The notes under the pieces are model-generated. The model saw only the letters and a list, made by a program, of their open reading frames with translations. It was not told where the DNA came from and did no database searches. This document shows, piece after piece, positions 1-11,875 of a stretch of DNA of 64,000 bases; the first letter of the stretch is position 1, and each line of letters starts with the position of its first letter. The stretch is from Apoda limacodes (Eukaryota; Arthropoda; Insecta; Lepidoptera; Limacodidae), in contig OX291549.1 of assembly GCA_946406115.1 (NCBI GenBank), positions 18,933,901 through 18,997,900 of the forward strand, in the 5' to 3' direction. The position numbers and the translations under genes were made by a program.

Positions 1-60
1 AGGGACAGACGTAGTAAGAGCCGCAGGAAGGCGATGGGTGAGGCCGTTGTGGAGATATAA
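1..60 (+). mobile_element. Truncated RTE-type LINE 3' coding fragment
   Basis: The words 'agagccgcaggaag', 'ggccgttgtggag' match, in the same order, the end of the longer LINE fragment at 50885-51215. They belong to the extreme C-terminus of a lepidopteran endonuclease/reverse-transcriptase ORF. The element is cut by the window edge and has no open frame of note. Assignment rests on that internal match. Confidence 0.45.
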
Positions 61-737
61 GTTTTCTGGCTAAACCAGTACGATACGATACAATATAATA
101 CATGTTATTTTGCAGCGCACTTTTTTTGCGCAGCATAACTTACGTAGTAGCAAAAGCATGATTTCTGAGTAGTAGCACGCATACTAATATTAAAAGCTAC
201 CTAATCGTAGCTATACGAATGTGTTACATTTAAAACGTCTAGCCGAAATCTGTTTCCTTTCCGCATTTACTTATATTCATCGACATTAAAATTTTACATT
301 CCTTAGCTTCAACCTTATCTTACAAATTATATTGTTTTTAATTAAGTCCAAACACAGGTATTTATAAATCAATCTGTGCACCACTGGTTTAACTGGACAC
401 CTCCTTTAGATACCTACATCACAGACGACGCACGTGGATAAGTCGGCAACAATTCGGGGTCAAATGTAATATCGGCAAGCGGAAACCTACGCTTGCGAAT
501 ACAAAATAACGCACCAAGTGGGTCCGAGCCGGAACCAGGATGGCATGCTGCACAGTTTGAGGACAACTGGCTTGTACAAACGAACTCAAGGTGTTCACTT
601 CAAGGGCATAGATTGAGAGCATATCATTATTTTGAACCTTTTTAATGGTGTCTATCCGTGTATAAGTAATTTTCGGTGAAAGAAAACATCGTAAAGATAC
701 CTGCCATACGTTAAAAAGAGGCGTATGTAAAGTCCGT

Positions 738-850
738 AATTCGCATTGGGCAAGCGTGAGGGGTTATGGCCCGAATCGCCGCTCGGTGAGGGTAGGCCGT
801 GCCCAACAGTAGGGACGTATATCACTCAAGGCGACGTATTAGGACGGTAG
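738..850 (+). mobile_element. LINE 3' tail remnant (RTE-like)
   Basis: A GC-richer block with 'ggccgtgcccaacagtaggg' followed by 'acgtatat' resembles the end 'gcccgtgcccagcagtggga' that closes many lepidopteran LINE copies. No coding capacity remains. The stretch between 61 and 737 shows no other recognisable feature. Confidence 0.4.
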
Positions 851-864
851 GTCCTTTGCTCTTT

Positions 865-1297
865 TTTAGGGTTCCGTACCCAAAGGGTAATTTGCGGAAC
901 CCTATTTCTAAGACTCCGCTGTCCGTTCGTCCGTCCGTCCGTCTGTCACCAGGCTGTATCTCATGAACCGTGGTAACACAGTTGAAATTTTCACAGAAAA
1001 TGTATTTCTGTTGCTGCTATAACAACAAATACTAAAACCAGAAAAAATGAATATTTAAGGGAGCTCCCATACATCAAACGTGATTTTTTTGCTCTATATT
1101 GATAACGGCAACAGATAGACGCTTAAAATATACACAGAATATTTATTAATATAGTCACTTTAAAAATGAATCATTAAATTAAAATGAAACAAATATTTAA
1201 GTGGGGCTCTTATACAACAAACGTGATTTTTTGCCGTTTTTATAGATAATGGTACGGAACCCTTCGTACGCGAGTCCAACTCGCACTTGGCCGTTAT
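865..1297 (-). repeat. Interspersed repeat, AAGTGCGAGT/GGTTCCGTACC family
   Basis: The right end 'ggaacccttcgtacgcgag...actcgcacttggcc' is the reverse complement of the family start seen at 26469 and 32874. The left end carries 'agggttccgtaccc' and a short CCGT microsatellite (about 921-945). The family is non-coding, dispersed and widespread in Lepidoptera; its class is unsettled here. A short palindrome (GAGTC..GACTC) sits near the start end in all copies. Confidence 0.6.
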
Positions 1298-2634
1298 GTA
1301 ATTGTCTTGCCGAGATAAATGAAAATATCAATCAATTTTTTTTGCTGACGTTATTTCAGTTATAATCCCTTTTGTAAATAATACAATAACTTATGAAATT
1401 TATATTAATAAAACTATTGAAGATGTTGTAAAATGGCTGAATTGTAATAATTAGAATGTAAATTTGACCCAAGACTATTACGTAGGTATAGGAGTATAGA
1501 AATCAAATAAATTAACAAACTAAGAGATAGTCTTCTTTCTTGAGAATCATATTGGATGAGAATTGTTTATAGAAGTTCACACCAAAGAAGTTTGTAACAA
1601 AATAAATAGATTAATATTTGTGCTTCAAAAAATAAAGTCAACCAATGACTCGGAACAGCATTACTTGCATATCACGGCTATGTTGCCTCTGTAGGTATTA
1701 TAATACGGTTTAATATTATAGGGAAATAACACAAACATCCAAGATGTATTCATAATACAGTAGAAGTTCTTTAGGCTATTTATGATGTTGGACGTTTGCA
1801 ATCCTGCAAGCCATTTTCCAAAAATTTTAAAATTCTGACCTTGCCAAACATGTTTATTTATGAAATAGCTTGTTTTATAGAAAAAAAAAACGTATGTTTA
1901 GAAAACCGGGTGATAATATTAGGTATATTCTTTCAAAGGTATCCCAATAGATTGCACCATCCACGTACTGCTTACTTAGCAAAAATATTATGTCATGCAT
2001 GGCTATTAAAGTTTTCAATAAGAGGAAAATTTATTTAGAATAAAAATGGTACTCATAGTTGAACAATGTTATTACTATGTTAATCATTTTATAAAGTGAC
2101 ATTAATTACTTCATGATATATATCAATTTTATACTATTATTATTTATAATATATTATTATATATTTATTATAATGATGTTATTTTTCGACATTTGCATAT
2201 TTAATTAATTATAACTAAGTAAGTACCTAGCTGTCCAGATATTTTATTATAATTAATAATTACTTAGTAAGTTTTAGTTTTTAATATATTCTGAATTTAT
2301 ATGTTTAATTTAGTTATATTACGCTATAGGTGTATTAAGGAGATTTTGAGATATTGTTTGACGTACTATAATGTACTACCATGATTTTTAATGAATAAAG
2401 ACGATTTGATTCGATTTGGTAAGGTGTATTAGTTAAATTTTTTTGTCGACCAAAATTTTCGATTTCTTGCGAAATTTTACCGTAATGCTGAGATAAGTAG
2501 TCCAGTAGTTACTTAGTTTTTATTAGTTACACGTGTTGTTGTTTGTAGTAGTTTTATTGGGGACCTAGCTAAATTTATAGCTCGATGTCTCATTAAAATA
2601 TTTATTGATAACAGCATGGCGCAGGAGATAAGAG
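1298..2634. other. AT-rich stretch, no gene seen
   Basis: Extremely AT-rich (notably 2100-2330), with no open frame above background. A possible polyadenylation-type word 'aatgaataaag' occurs at about 2390, followed by a T-rich run as in retroposed 3' ends, but no element body could be recognised upstream of it. Confidence 0.4.
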
Positions 2635-2667
2635 AGTTTTAACTAAACTATTTGTTTAGTTAAAACT
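2635..2667. repeat. Perfect 14-bp hairpin
   Basis: The arms 'agttttaactaaac' (2635-2648) and 'gtttagttaaaact' (2654-2667) are exact reverse complements around a 5-nt loop. Nothing around it suggests a terminator or RNA gene. Confidence 0.8.
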
Positions 2668-3504
2668 GTCGTATTGCAGACCCTGGTAACCACAATAAAA
2701 TGTATAAATATGTAGCTTTGAAGATATAAATTTATATAACAATATTTAAATTTATGTTCAGAAACTAAATTACATTATACGCACCATGCCATGTGAAATG
2801 GAATATGTTAAGTATTTCATAAGTGTATTTTATTATTGAAAAGTACCTACAATATATGTAGGTATAAGAAGTTAATAAAACCAAACTGTTACTATAAATT
2901 TAAACTCAGACACTGTTATCACATACAAAAGATATGTAAAATAAAACAAAAATGCCGATACAGTTTAATTTCTAGGTAAATCGTAAGTAGGTATTACGGT
3001 AAACCATTATATATATAGACACTTAAGAAGCTATGAGAGTACTTATGACATAGCCTCTTAAACTTATAATATACTCAAATAAGAATTTCGTTTTTCCTTT
3101 TTGGTTATATACAAAACATATGAAAAGCATCGTCCGAAATAAATGTCGTGTTGATATTTAAAAAAATGCACAACTAGTGTCTTGCCAACTTAATTACCTA
3201 CTGCTGAAACTAAATCGTGATTATTGTAATAAACAGTATTTGTTTGTACAATCATTCGGCGGGACATGAAACGGCCAATGAACGATGCCAGCTTCCCAAA
3301 ATGATATGATCTTTGAGCTTATTTCGAAAATACCTAAAGTCTCGGGAAGTGAAATGTACTTATATATATTTTGCCCTCGATAGTACATACACCAGACTTT
3401 TTGCATTAAGCTACCTAGAGTCATGAAATCTGCAGTCAACTAAATGGCAAAAATTTTGCGGTTTTACTTTTATTTATTATCTACACTTAATCAATTTGGG
3501 ACCT
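2668..3504. other. AT-rich stretch, no gene seen
   Basis: No recognisable repeat, splice-bounded open frame or RNA gene. Short open frames at 3221-3439 (minus) and 3444-3686 (plus) have random composition, and the second runs through the palindromic element that follows. Confidence 0.35.
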
Positions 3505-3643
3505 CATTGGGAACATTCTCGAGTATTATTCTGTGTGAAAAATGTATGCCAGTACTTTCACGGCTCTCGAGAGGTACGACTAACTTGCATACATTTTCCT
3601 CTCGTATTCCAAAGTCTGGTGTATTTGAGACTGTCTCCAATAA
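3505..3643. mobile_element. Palindromic MITE, copy 1 of 2
   Basis: The element is an imperfect palindrome. Its left arm includes 'ctcgagta' and 'aaatgtatgccagtac'; its right arm includes 'cttgcataca', 'ccaaagtctggtgta' and 'gagactgtctccaata'. The centre 'actttcacggctctcgagagg' is shared with a second copy at 38379-38516. Two copies with the same core and arms show a mobile non-autonomous element; superfamily unknown. Confidence 0.7.
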
Positions 3644-4400
3644 GCTCCCTGCTTTGCAAAGTTTGATCAAATCTCGAGTCGAATAGCAACGTTTCACGAA
3701 TTTATCATTACCTACTTAATAGTTACATCGGAACAGGGAAGTACCTATGAAACATCCTCGTATGTCCCGTGACCATCGACTGTTGGTATAAATGTGCGGA
3801 CTTCACCTTACCCGTCCGCATTCGATATAAATTGTTTACTAACACGGTAGGTACTGTTAATTTCGTGTCGAACAGTGCCCATTTCGACGCAGTTGGGGTC
3901 AAATCGGTCTCCTACGTCAACGGAAACAGGTTTTTAACAAGACGATTATTAGGAAGATGTAGGTGTAATTTTTTTTAATCGTGACTTATGTATCTATTTA
4001 TGTTTTCATTATAAGATACCTACGAAGCTTTATCTTAAGAGGTTTTGGTAGGGATTTTTTTAATGGAATCTATTAGGTAAAAACATAACTTAGTTGTATT
4101 AATTTTGAGTAGGATAGATTGATAGTTAATATTGTAAATGTTCAGTCCATATACTTCGACCGAACATCTTTTTCTTTAAATCGTTGTTCTATGTTAAATT
4201 ATAAATCTATGTAACATACAACCGCTGAGCAATTGCCGCCGCTTTTACAAAAATTGCAGAGTAGATATGGGCTACAGTTCACATTGTCACTGGCTGAAAA
4301 AGGCCTTCCCGTGTATGGCGTGGCGTGACGTATTAACTAGTATTTCATCTGTGACTGACGTGACGAGTGTTCTAATGTCTCCTAGTGTAAACATAATTTT

Positions 4401-4512
4401 GCTTTTATAATTTACCGTCAAGCGACACGATTTTGCCGTGGACTCGCTTGGCCTTGCCTTGAACATCTATGATAGAAATGTGTCGTGTCGCTCGACGGTA
4501 AATTATAAAAGC
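4401..4512. repeat. Inverted-repeat element with about 31-bp arms
   Basis: The left arm starts 'gcttttataatttaccgtca' and continues 'agcgacacga' (4401-4431). The right arm 4482-4512 is its reverse complement with one or two differences. About 50 bp separates the arms. The size and symmetry fit a MITE, but no target duplication is clear. Confidence 0.7.
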
Positions 4513-4642
4513 GTCCAATAGCCCAATGGTAATGCACCAGCTGCACAGATTTTGATGAAAGAATGGAGATGCTTATATCCTTGATTAAGCCCGGAAAATT
4601 CAAAAGTGCAACTTTAGCGCGGGCGCAGCTACTATACAAGTA

Positions 4643-4815
4643 CCTGGTGGACCGAGCTTAGCTCGTTTTTTTTAAAAAACGCCATTTATTGTCAAGTAGC
4701 TTTAGTGTTGCTGTGTTGTATTAATACTCGCCAATAGATGTCCGGAAGAGTCATAGTTTTCAGTTTTCTAAAAATGAAACCTAGCTAGATCGATTTATCG
4801 CCCCCGAAAATTACA
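4643..4815 (+). repeat. 'GGACCGAGCTT' interspersed repeat, 3'-truncated
   Basis: Begins 'cctggtggaccgagctt', then carries the module 'gtcaagtagctttagtgttg', 'ctcgccaatagatg' and 'aaatgaaacctagctagatc'. The same order is seen at 20877 and 40061 (plus) and at 15045 and 59149 (minus). This copy lacks the 3' part that ends 'aagaattgctcgtttaaagg' in the full copies. Confidence 0.7.
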
Positions 4816-4820
4816 GTTTA

Positions 4821-4888
4821 ATCACAGAGTAAGTATTAGATACAGAGGTCAGACCAAACCTCTGTATCTGATATTTACTCTGTGATTT
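4821..4888. repeat. Short inverted repeat, 27-bp arms
   Basis: 'atcacagagtaagtattaga' and onward pairs with the segment ending 'atatttactctgtgat', with two mismatches and a loop of about 8 nt. It lies directly after the preceding repeat and may mark a template-switch event. Confidence 0.7.
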
Positions 4889-5376
4889 AATTATTTTATT
4901 CGATTCTTCACTGTGAGCTGAAACTGGCTGTATCATCAATGAACATAATAGTGGCTAAAGTTTGAAAGTCATGGCCTAACTTAACGAGATGTTAACCTTA
5001 GTCATGTAATTATCCTTCAGTCGGTGGACGACGCGACAAGTTTTACTTTAAATACAACCTTAACAGTGTACTCGTATTTCAAGCATACCTATACGTCCTA
5101 TAGGTACATCATCATGTGATCGGCATAAGCACAGAATAAGGAATATTACTTGATATAGGTAACATAATTATAATTATTGGAAAAGCACAACACTTTTAAA
5201 GATCCGTGAGTGCAGGGCCGATCAAAAGTAAACGTTAGGGGCTCATTTTTATTATACCTGTAGGGATTATAAAAAAAAAACTTTAATTCTTTGTATCCGA
5301 TTATATCTAATTGTATTTTACGCTAGACCCAGAATTCTCGCCAATTGCCAACTTCAGTAACCTAATTTACAAAAAA

Positions 5377-5449
5377 TTTTATTCTGTACTCTAATCATAA
5401 TATATTAGACCAAGAGTCTAATATATTATGATTAGAGTACAGAATAAAA
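5377..5449. repeat. Perfect 34-bp hairpin with 5-nt loop
   Basis: Positions 5377-5410 and 5416-5449 are exact reverse complements around the loop 'caaga' (5411-5415). A stem this long with no mismatch is either very recent or maintained. No coding or RNA-gene context is visible. Confidence 0.85.
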
Positions 5450-5723
5450 TCTGCACGTCCAACTTAGTGACAGCTCTTTAAATAAATGACATAAAGAATT
5501 ACTTTTAAACAATGCCTGACACGGATTTAGTCAGTTTAGGATACCTTTAAAGGCCCCACACTGTATTTCTTTATGTATTAAAAGGATTCTTTTAAAGGTT
5601 TGTATGGTTTCGCACCGTATTTTGTAAGTTTTATATCAGGTATTAAAAGAACTTCTTCAAAAATACAGTATTTTGTCAGTTTTTTTAAGATCTCAGGCAC
5701 ACCGTATTTATATTATATATGTA

Positions 5724-5935
5724 GCAGCCATCTGGTTAAATTAGCCAGTTAATTGGGCGCCTACATTGTTAAGTATGGAAAAGAAATTATCATATAACGA
5801 ACAGATTATTATATGAAATTATCCATGGGAACATCTACATCTGAACCTAATGCGTTTCTGTTGTGTAGTGTCTTTTCCATACTTGACGATCTGCCTAGGC
5901 GTCCAATTAACTGGCTAATTTAACCAGATGGCAGC
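5724..5935. mobile_element. Foldback MITE with subterminal repeats
   Basis: The ends 'gcagccatctggttaaatta' (left) and 'taatttaaccagatggc' (right) are inverted repeats continuing for about 40 bp. A second inner inverted pair ('aagtatggaaaaga' and 'tcttttccatactt') makes the element fold almost end to end. Non-coding; superfamily unassigned. Confidence 0.75.
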
Positions 5936-7813
5936 AAACATATATGTATACTCATACTAGTTAAGGATAATAAAATAGTTCGCCTCGACGATAAGAATGT
6001 AAGTAAGTATCTTCCGGTTGTATCAAATTAATTTGACTGTCATCAAATTCAGAAGAAACAATACGAAAATATTGTTTTTAAATTCTTAATCTACTGGAAA
6101 ACATGTTTTGAACACTATTTGTATAATTTGTACGGTCACCGTTTGAATTTATTTTAGAAATTACATGTAAACTAAAAGTTTTTATTATTTGTTGTTGTTG
6201 TGAATTTGCTTTACCTTGAAAAATTAAAAAAAAAAACCTTTCTTATATGGGGACCGCTCGTCAATTTTTAAAGATTGTAAAGATTTCAGCTTTCTATATA
6301 CATATGTTACAGACAAACAGCGTAGACTTAGTAATAGTTCCCTTAGGGCACAGAACTAAAAAGTACGTGTAAGACAGCGCCGAAGAAAGACAATAATAAA
6401 TATTAGATTTTTGCAGTGACCGCGAAATAGACGATTGTTTATCGCGAATGAATTTGGAGACCGAGCTGTAGGTGCGGACTTCAATGATACGAGACAGGCA
6501 ATTACATTTTTTCCGCTGATGCGAACCTATAATGCTTTTCTCAGAAAATGCAAGGAATTAAAAAATGTTTCTTATTAAATGAATTTAATTAATAATAAAT
6601 AATATCCATTTGCCGAAGTGTTTTTTGAATTCGTAACAAAAAACGTTACTGCCAATGTTGTACCGAAATCCCTTACAGTGCACAGCAAAACAAGCAGGCA
6701 ACTTAGTATGGTAACCCATTGCAAGCGTGCTGGGGTGTCTGCATTAATTATTGGTTTCGCTCTTCACGTAAACACGGTACCGTGTTCTTTATTCGAAACT
6801 AATAACAATTATTCCCCACATATATGAGAACATTATGTTTATCTGCTATAAATCAGAAGCGAGTGGCACTCTGGCAAAAAATAATATCTTAAATATTCTA
6901 CTGCAATAGGTTTATAAATTTTGTAATTATTTTAATTACTGACCACAACGCAGACAAAATGCTAAAGCAAGTGTTGCACCGAAGTAACATTTTTATATCC
7001 GAAATTATGAAATAATGTATCCGCCAGGTTAGCACAAGGCTACAACGTGCGTCACATATCACAATTATTCAACAGTTTCGACACCGACATGCTTCAGTTT
7101 ATTGCCTTCTTCTGATTGATTTATTCGTATTTTTTGTCCCTAAAAACACTGCTTTATATACGCCAGATCTCCGTTTTGCTCTTCAAAATATATATGGTGT
7201 TCAACTTGCCATAAGTTAAACGAGCTAATGCGAATTTGGCATACCTACAAAAATACGATTGATATTCTATACGATTTTAGTAAGTTTCGCTCGTGTTTCT
7301 GGCTATGTACGTAGGATGTAGTAATGTTACGTAGTCTGACCTCATAGGGCGTATCCAGGGATATGGTTTATCCAGGGTTTTGAGTAGGGAAAAGTTTATC
7401 AAGTTAAAAATACTTATTTAGTGCAATACAATCTGCATTTTGTAAAAACACTCGTCGACTTTACGTGTTATTGTGGTATTTCTGTTGACATAAATAAAGG
7501 TGCGATGTCAAAAAAAATCGACTCATACTGCTCGAAATTGTTTTCGATTAAGATATTTTAATCTGTATTTGCCCTTATACTTATTTAAAAAAAAAATTAT
7601 AGGTAGGTACCATATTTTATGTACGTCTGCGTTCCTTTGGAATTTAGAATGAACTAAAGTTATTGGTGTCGAAGAGTGATAGTATGTTAACCATACCCGT
7701 TCAGTTGGCGAATTTAAATTAGAATTGTTTAAGAAGTTTTTTGGTAATTATTGACGAGTGCAATGACGTATACAATCAAGAAACTAAAATTAAAAATATC
7801 ACATGTATTTAGG
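5936..7813. other. No gene or clear repeat seen
   Basis: AT-rich and low in repeats that I can recognise. The open frame at 6618-6827 (plus) is short and lacks coding character or splice context. Confidence 0.35.
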
Positions 7814-8787
7814 GGATTTCGAATAGGAATCTAGTCTAAAGATCATTTCGAATAGGTAATTAGTCTCTATAGATCATCATGAATAAGTACCTGGTCTCTA
7901 TAGAACATTTTGAATAGGTATTTAGTCTCTATAGATAATTTTGAATAAGTGCCTAGTTTCTATAGAAAATTTAATTTTGAATAGGTAACTATAGTAGCTG
8001 AATAGGATCTATGGATCACTTTGAATAGGTAATTAGTCTCTATAGATCATTATGAATAAGTACCTAGTCTCTATAGAACATTTTGAATAGGTATTTAGTC
8101 TCTATAGATAATTTTGAATAAGTGCCTAGTTTCTATAGACAAATTAATTTTGAATAGGTACCTATAGTAGATGAATAGAATCTATGGATCACTTTGAATA
8201 GGTAATTTGTCTCTATAGACCATCATGAATAAGTACCTAGTCTCTATAGAACATTTTGAATAGGTATTTAGTCTCTATAGATAATTTTGAATAAGTGCCT
8301 AGTTTCTATAGACAATTTAATTTTGAATAGGTACCTATCGTAGCTGAATAGAATCTATGGATCACTTCGAATAGGTAATTAGTCTATAGATCATCATAAA
8401 TAAGTACCTAGTCTCTATAGAACATTTTGAATCTCTATATTTATTTTCGAATAGGTACCTTGTATCTATAGATAATTTGGAATAGGTATCTAGTCTCTAA
8501 AGATAATTTTGAATAGGTGCCTAGTTTCTATAGATAATTTAATGTTGAATAGGTACCTACGGTAGCTGAATAGGATCTATGGATCACTTCGAATAGGTAA
8601 TTAGTCTATAGATCATCATGAATAAGTACCTAGTCTCTATAGAACATTTTGAATAGGTACATCTCTATATTTATTTTCGAATAGGTACCTTGTATCTATG
8701 GATCATTTTGAATAGTGATAATAGACTAGGTGTATCTATAAATAATTTCGAATTGGTACCAAGTCTCTATATATATAATTTGTAATA
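7814..8787 (+). repeat. 31-bp minisatellite with 173-bp higher-order unit
   Basis: The basic unit is about 31 bp, of the form 'gatcatttcgaataggta' plus 'attagtctctata'. Units alternate in a fixed order: four different 31-mers then one 49-mer that contains 'gtagctgaatag'. The marker 'gatcact' starts units at 8014, 8187 and 8360, exactly 173 bp apart, so the array grew by copying the five-unit block. From about 8400 the order is disturbed by insertions and the next marker is at 8582. Each unit junction carries the palindrome TCTATAGA. Non-coding. Confidence 0.95.
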
Positions 8788-8910
8788 AATTTTGATATCT
8801 GTTTTTCTTTTTTAGATCTTTCCACTTCCATTATAAACACTTTTAAACTGTAAACATTTCACTTCTCAAAACGCGTTATCATTGTATATTAAACCGTTAC
8901 ACAAAAAGCA

Positions 8911-9213
8911 TCCTACTAATGTTATGAATGTGAAAGTTTGTATGTCTGAATGGATGTTTGTTACTCAATAACGTTTCAGCCACTGGATGGTTTAGGATGA
9001 AACTTGGCACACCTATAGATCAGGTCCTGGATTAGCACATAGGCTACTTTTAATCCCGAAAAATTCAAAAGTTCTCGCGGGAATAACTATTACCGAGCTT
9101 AAGCGAACTATAGCTATAGTTACAGCTTGCTCTAGCAAACTTCATTAGTATAATTAAGGAGTTCCACGCCAATAACCGAGATTAGGGCGGGCGGGGCCAC
9201 TGGCAAAATCTAG
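8911..9213 (+). mobile_element. Short Helitron-like element (Lep1-type), complete
   Basis: Starts TCCTACTAAT and ends AAAATCTAG. It sits between A (8910) and T (9214) with no duplication, as Helitrons do. Just before the CTAG end is a GC-rich block (GCGGGGCCAC) that is a short hairpin GCGGAGCCGC in sister copies. Interior landmarks are 'aaacttggcacacctatag', 'aattcaaaagttc' and 'cgggaataactat'. Non-autonomous, with no Rep/helicase coding. Confidence 0.85.
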
Positions 9214-10167
9214 TACCTAATATTTTTATCCATAAAATGCCAGTAAACAGGTTATTTGTTACATCTGATTTAATAACAAGCACTTTGGGAGGCGAAATGT
9301 TTATACAACGCAGTTCGTACCTAGTTTATACTAATGGAAGTTTTTGGAATAACAAAAAATGTTTATCGTTGATCCTGTCTAACAACATGAACATATTGAC
9401 GTATTTGAAACCAACAATAGTATAATAGTAGGTATAATCCTTTCAGTTTCGAAGGGACGTGCGTCAATGCGGCCTCTATTAAGGATGCGGCTCTTTTACT
9501 CTTTGACATATCAAAATAGATGTTTGCACGTTTTAAATGTATCTATGGTTTGACTTATTCAAATCGCTCGTCTTGTTGAATTGATTTCTTTTGACCGGCG
9601 TAGATATGTATGTGTGACATGACAACACCATCCTATTATCATATATCAATAGCATTTAAATTAAATTCCTTATTTCCAAATTCTGAGTTGGTACATCATA
9701 CTTTTATAGTGCAAGATTAAGGGTAAAGTGTGAGTTACAAATTATAAAAATCATTGTAAATCATATAAAAAATAATTCTAATTAGACGACAGGCTCTAAA
9801 GCGAAACCGAACAGAGCTAAATCAGGTACATTAAACTTGCGGCCCATGCGGCCCTAAATGCATCTAGCTGCGCCCACTCCAATGTTAAGAATAGCTTATA
9901 AAATAGCCCTTTGAGAGAAAAAAAGGCTTAAATAACCTCCATTAAGAATATGCAGTAAGCAGTTGGCAGCATAATACGATGCACTGCGGGTAAGAAGCTT
10001 TTTATGAACTTTGCGGCCCACTGATGTTGCGACCTTTATCCGGTTGGCCGTTGGCCCAACAATGACTGAATCTTTCATGCCTGGGCTAAACGTGTTCTTC
10101 TCGTCGAATACCAAAAATATCCAGCAAAGGTAAGCTAAAAGTGTTTATCGGCATCCGACAGATAGCT
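9214..10167. other. Unassigned stretch with one unidentified minus-strand ORF
   Basis: The only notable frame is minus 10114-9896. It is about 72 codons, can be extended upstream to a stop near 10147, and reads with balanced composition (FDEKNTFSPG near its start). There is no ATG at its 5' end, no clear acceptor or donor, and I recognise no family. It may be a decayed coding fragment or chance. Two 'atgcggcc'-type words recur nearby (9467, 9847). Confidence 0.25.
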
Positions 10168-10330
10168 TAACCCCTTTTAACCGACTTAAAAAAAGGCTGA
10201 GGTTCTTTTTTAATGTATGTTCGGGCATAACTCCGTCATATATAGATTTTTTTTAAGGGTATACTTCTGAGGTGGTCCCATGTTAATGTTTTGAATTTTA
10301 ATCTTAAATTTTTGTTAAAAAAATAATTAG
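10168..10330 (+). repeat. 'AACCGACTT' interspersed repeat fragment
   Basis: 'aaccgacttaaaaaaaggc' followed by 'gaggttctttttt' and 'atgtatgttcgggcataact' parallels 16580-16760, where the consensus is clearer. Further fragments lie at about 39595 and 48325. Non-coding and dispersed. Confidence 0.55.
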
Positions 10331-11569
10331 TGTTAATTTGAAACATGTGAAACGCTTTTAATGTTGTTGATTGTATACATTTTGTTATAATATCGATGTT
10401 TTAGTGTACGAGAGAAAAAAGCAATTCGTCAAAAAAACAACCGGAAAAAAGAAGCCAGTTGTTTTTTTTTTTGTGAAAAAGTTTTTTTTACTTTTTAGTG
10501 GATTTCCTAAAGTAGATATTTATTTATAATGAATACTTTAAACATTTTAAATACAAAACAAGCTCTTTTTACACTTATTGGTGTGAAATGCGACGTTTTA
10601 AACTAATTAGTATTAAAAATGTAAAAGCAGAAAAACTACTTATCGGTAAACATAAATTGCTTAACCTAGATAATATTTCAGCAGACAGGTAAGTAATTAG
10701 ATATTTGCAAATATATTTAAATTAGTAAAAAAGTAATTAAGGAAATCCAGATACGAAGTTGTTATACCTACCTCTAAATTCGTATTGATTAGGAGACTAT
10801 TACCTAATAATAAAATTAAACATTTACCAAAAAAAATTAACTAACAGGATTGGTAGGTACGCAGAGCCTGTACTGAACCAAAATCGAGAGAAAAGACCGA
10901 AACAACAACGAAAAACTTAAGAAAGATAATAATGATTGGTGTTGTATATGCTATCATATATATATTTCTACTTAGATAGTATTTGTATAAATTTTAAAAT
11001 TACATCCAGAAACTTAATCTTTATTTATATATATTTGTATGGAATGAGAAAATAAAGTACCTCACCTAGATAAAAGTTTTTTAACATAAAAATTTCGCGT
11101 AAAAGACATCCACTACTTTAAAAACAACTGTAGGTAATTTGCGTACGTGTATCTTTTTTTTAAACAAAACAATGATACATGATACACCGCCCGCGCAGTT
11201 CGCGTTATATTTTTTTTAAATGGCAGAATTTGCCCTTTTTGTAGACTTAATTTACAGCGCCATGCGTCACCGGACTTATTGGTGCGGAACCCTGAAGTAG
11301 TCCCGGCGCAGCATAACCCTCAGGACATAATCATATTTTTAAACATCCAAAGGCATATCCAGGCGATTGTAAATGGGGTTTTAACTCTCCTCCGACATGA
11401 ATTAAGTAATAATTATTTTCTGTACGGACTTCATATTATTATAAAAACATACTAAAATATAACACACTAATAATATAGTAACGACAGTTACCCTGAAAGG
11501 GTGGTTAGAAAAATTACAAATGTTAAATGTTGCGGCTAATAGTAGTTATACTATACCATGGCATACATG
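10331..11569. other. AT-rich stretch, no gene seen
   Basis: Homopolymer-rich and AT-rich, with no supported gene or repeat. A short GC-richer patch (11250-11320) shows no splice signals. Confidence 0.35.
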
Positions 11570-11867
11570 TAGGGTTGCCAGATCTTAAAACCGAAAAGCC
11601 GGGCAGCCGGATTAGCGGGACATTTGGGTAAAAATGCCGGACATCGTCAATTTATTAGTTTTAGTATAACAAGACAATTTTTGTTAAAGTAAAACAGCGT
11701 TTTTTATATCATTCACAATAAAATCTTCTTGAAAATTTAATGATTCTGTCTTCTTTATTAATTCCAATATTTAGGGCGCGAGAAACGGACGGAGCGGAAA
11801 CCAATACAAAAGAAATGTAAAAAAAAATTAAAAGGCCGAACAAAACCCGGACGGGCCGGACACCCTA
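11570..11867. mobile_element. hAT-type MITE with 8-bp target duplication
   Basis: The ends are TAGGGTTGCC (left) and GACACCCTA (right), short imperfect inverted repeats. The flanks CATACATG (11562-11569) and CATGCATG (11868-11875) agree at 7 of 8 bases, the duplication length typical of hAT transposons. The interior is non-coding, with GC-rich patches near both ends. A related element lies at 20476-20727. Confidence 0.75.
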
Positions 11868-11875
11868 CATGCATG

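Noticed and set aside
2390..2425. Polyadenylation site of a host gene
   Set aside because: AATAAAG with a T-rich run is common in AT-rich DNA and no exon precedes it.
7814..8787. CRISPR-like appearance of regularly spaced repeats
   Set aside because: The units are directly adjacent with no unique spacers, and the genome is clearly eukaryotic; this is a minisatellite.
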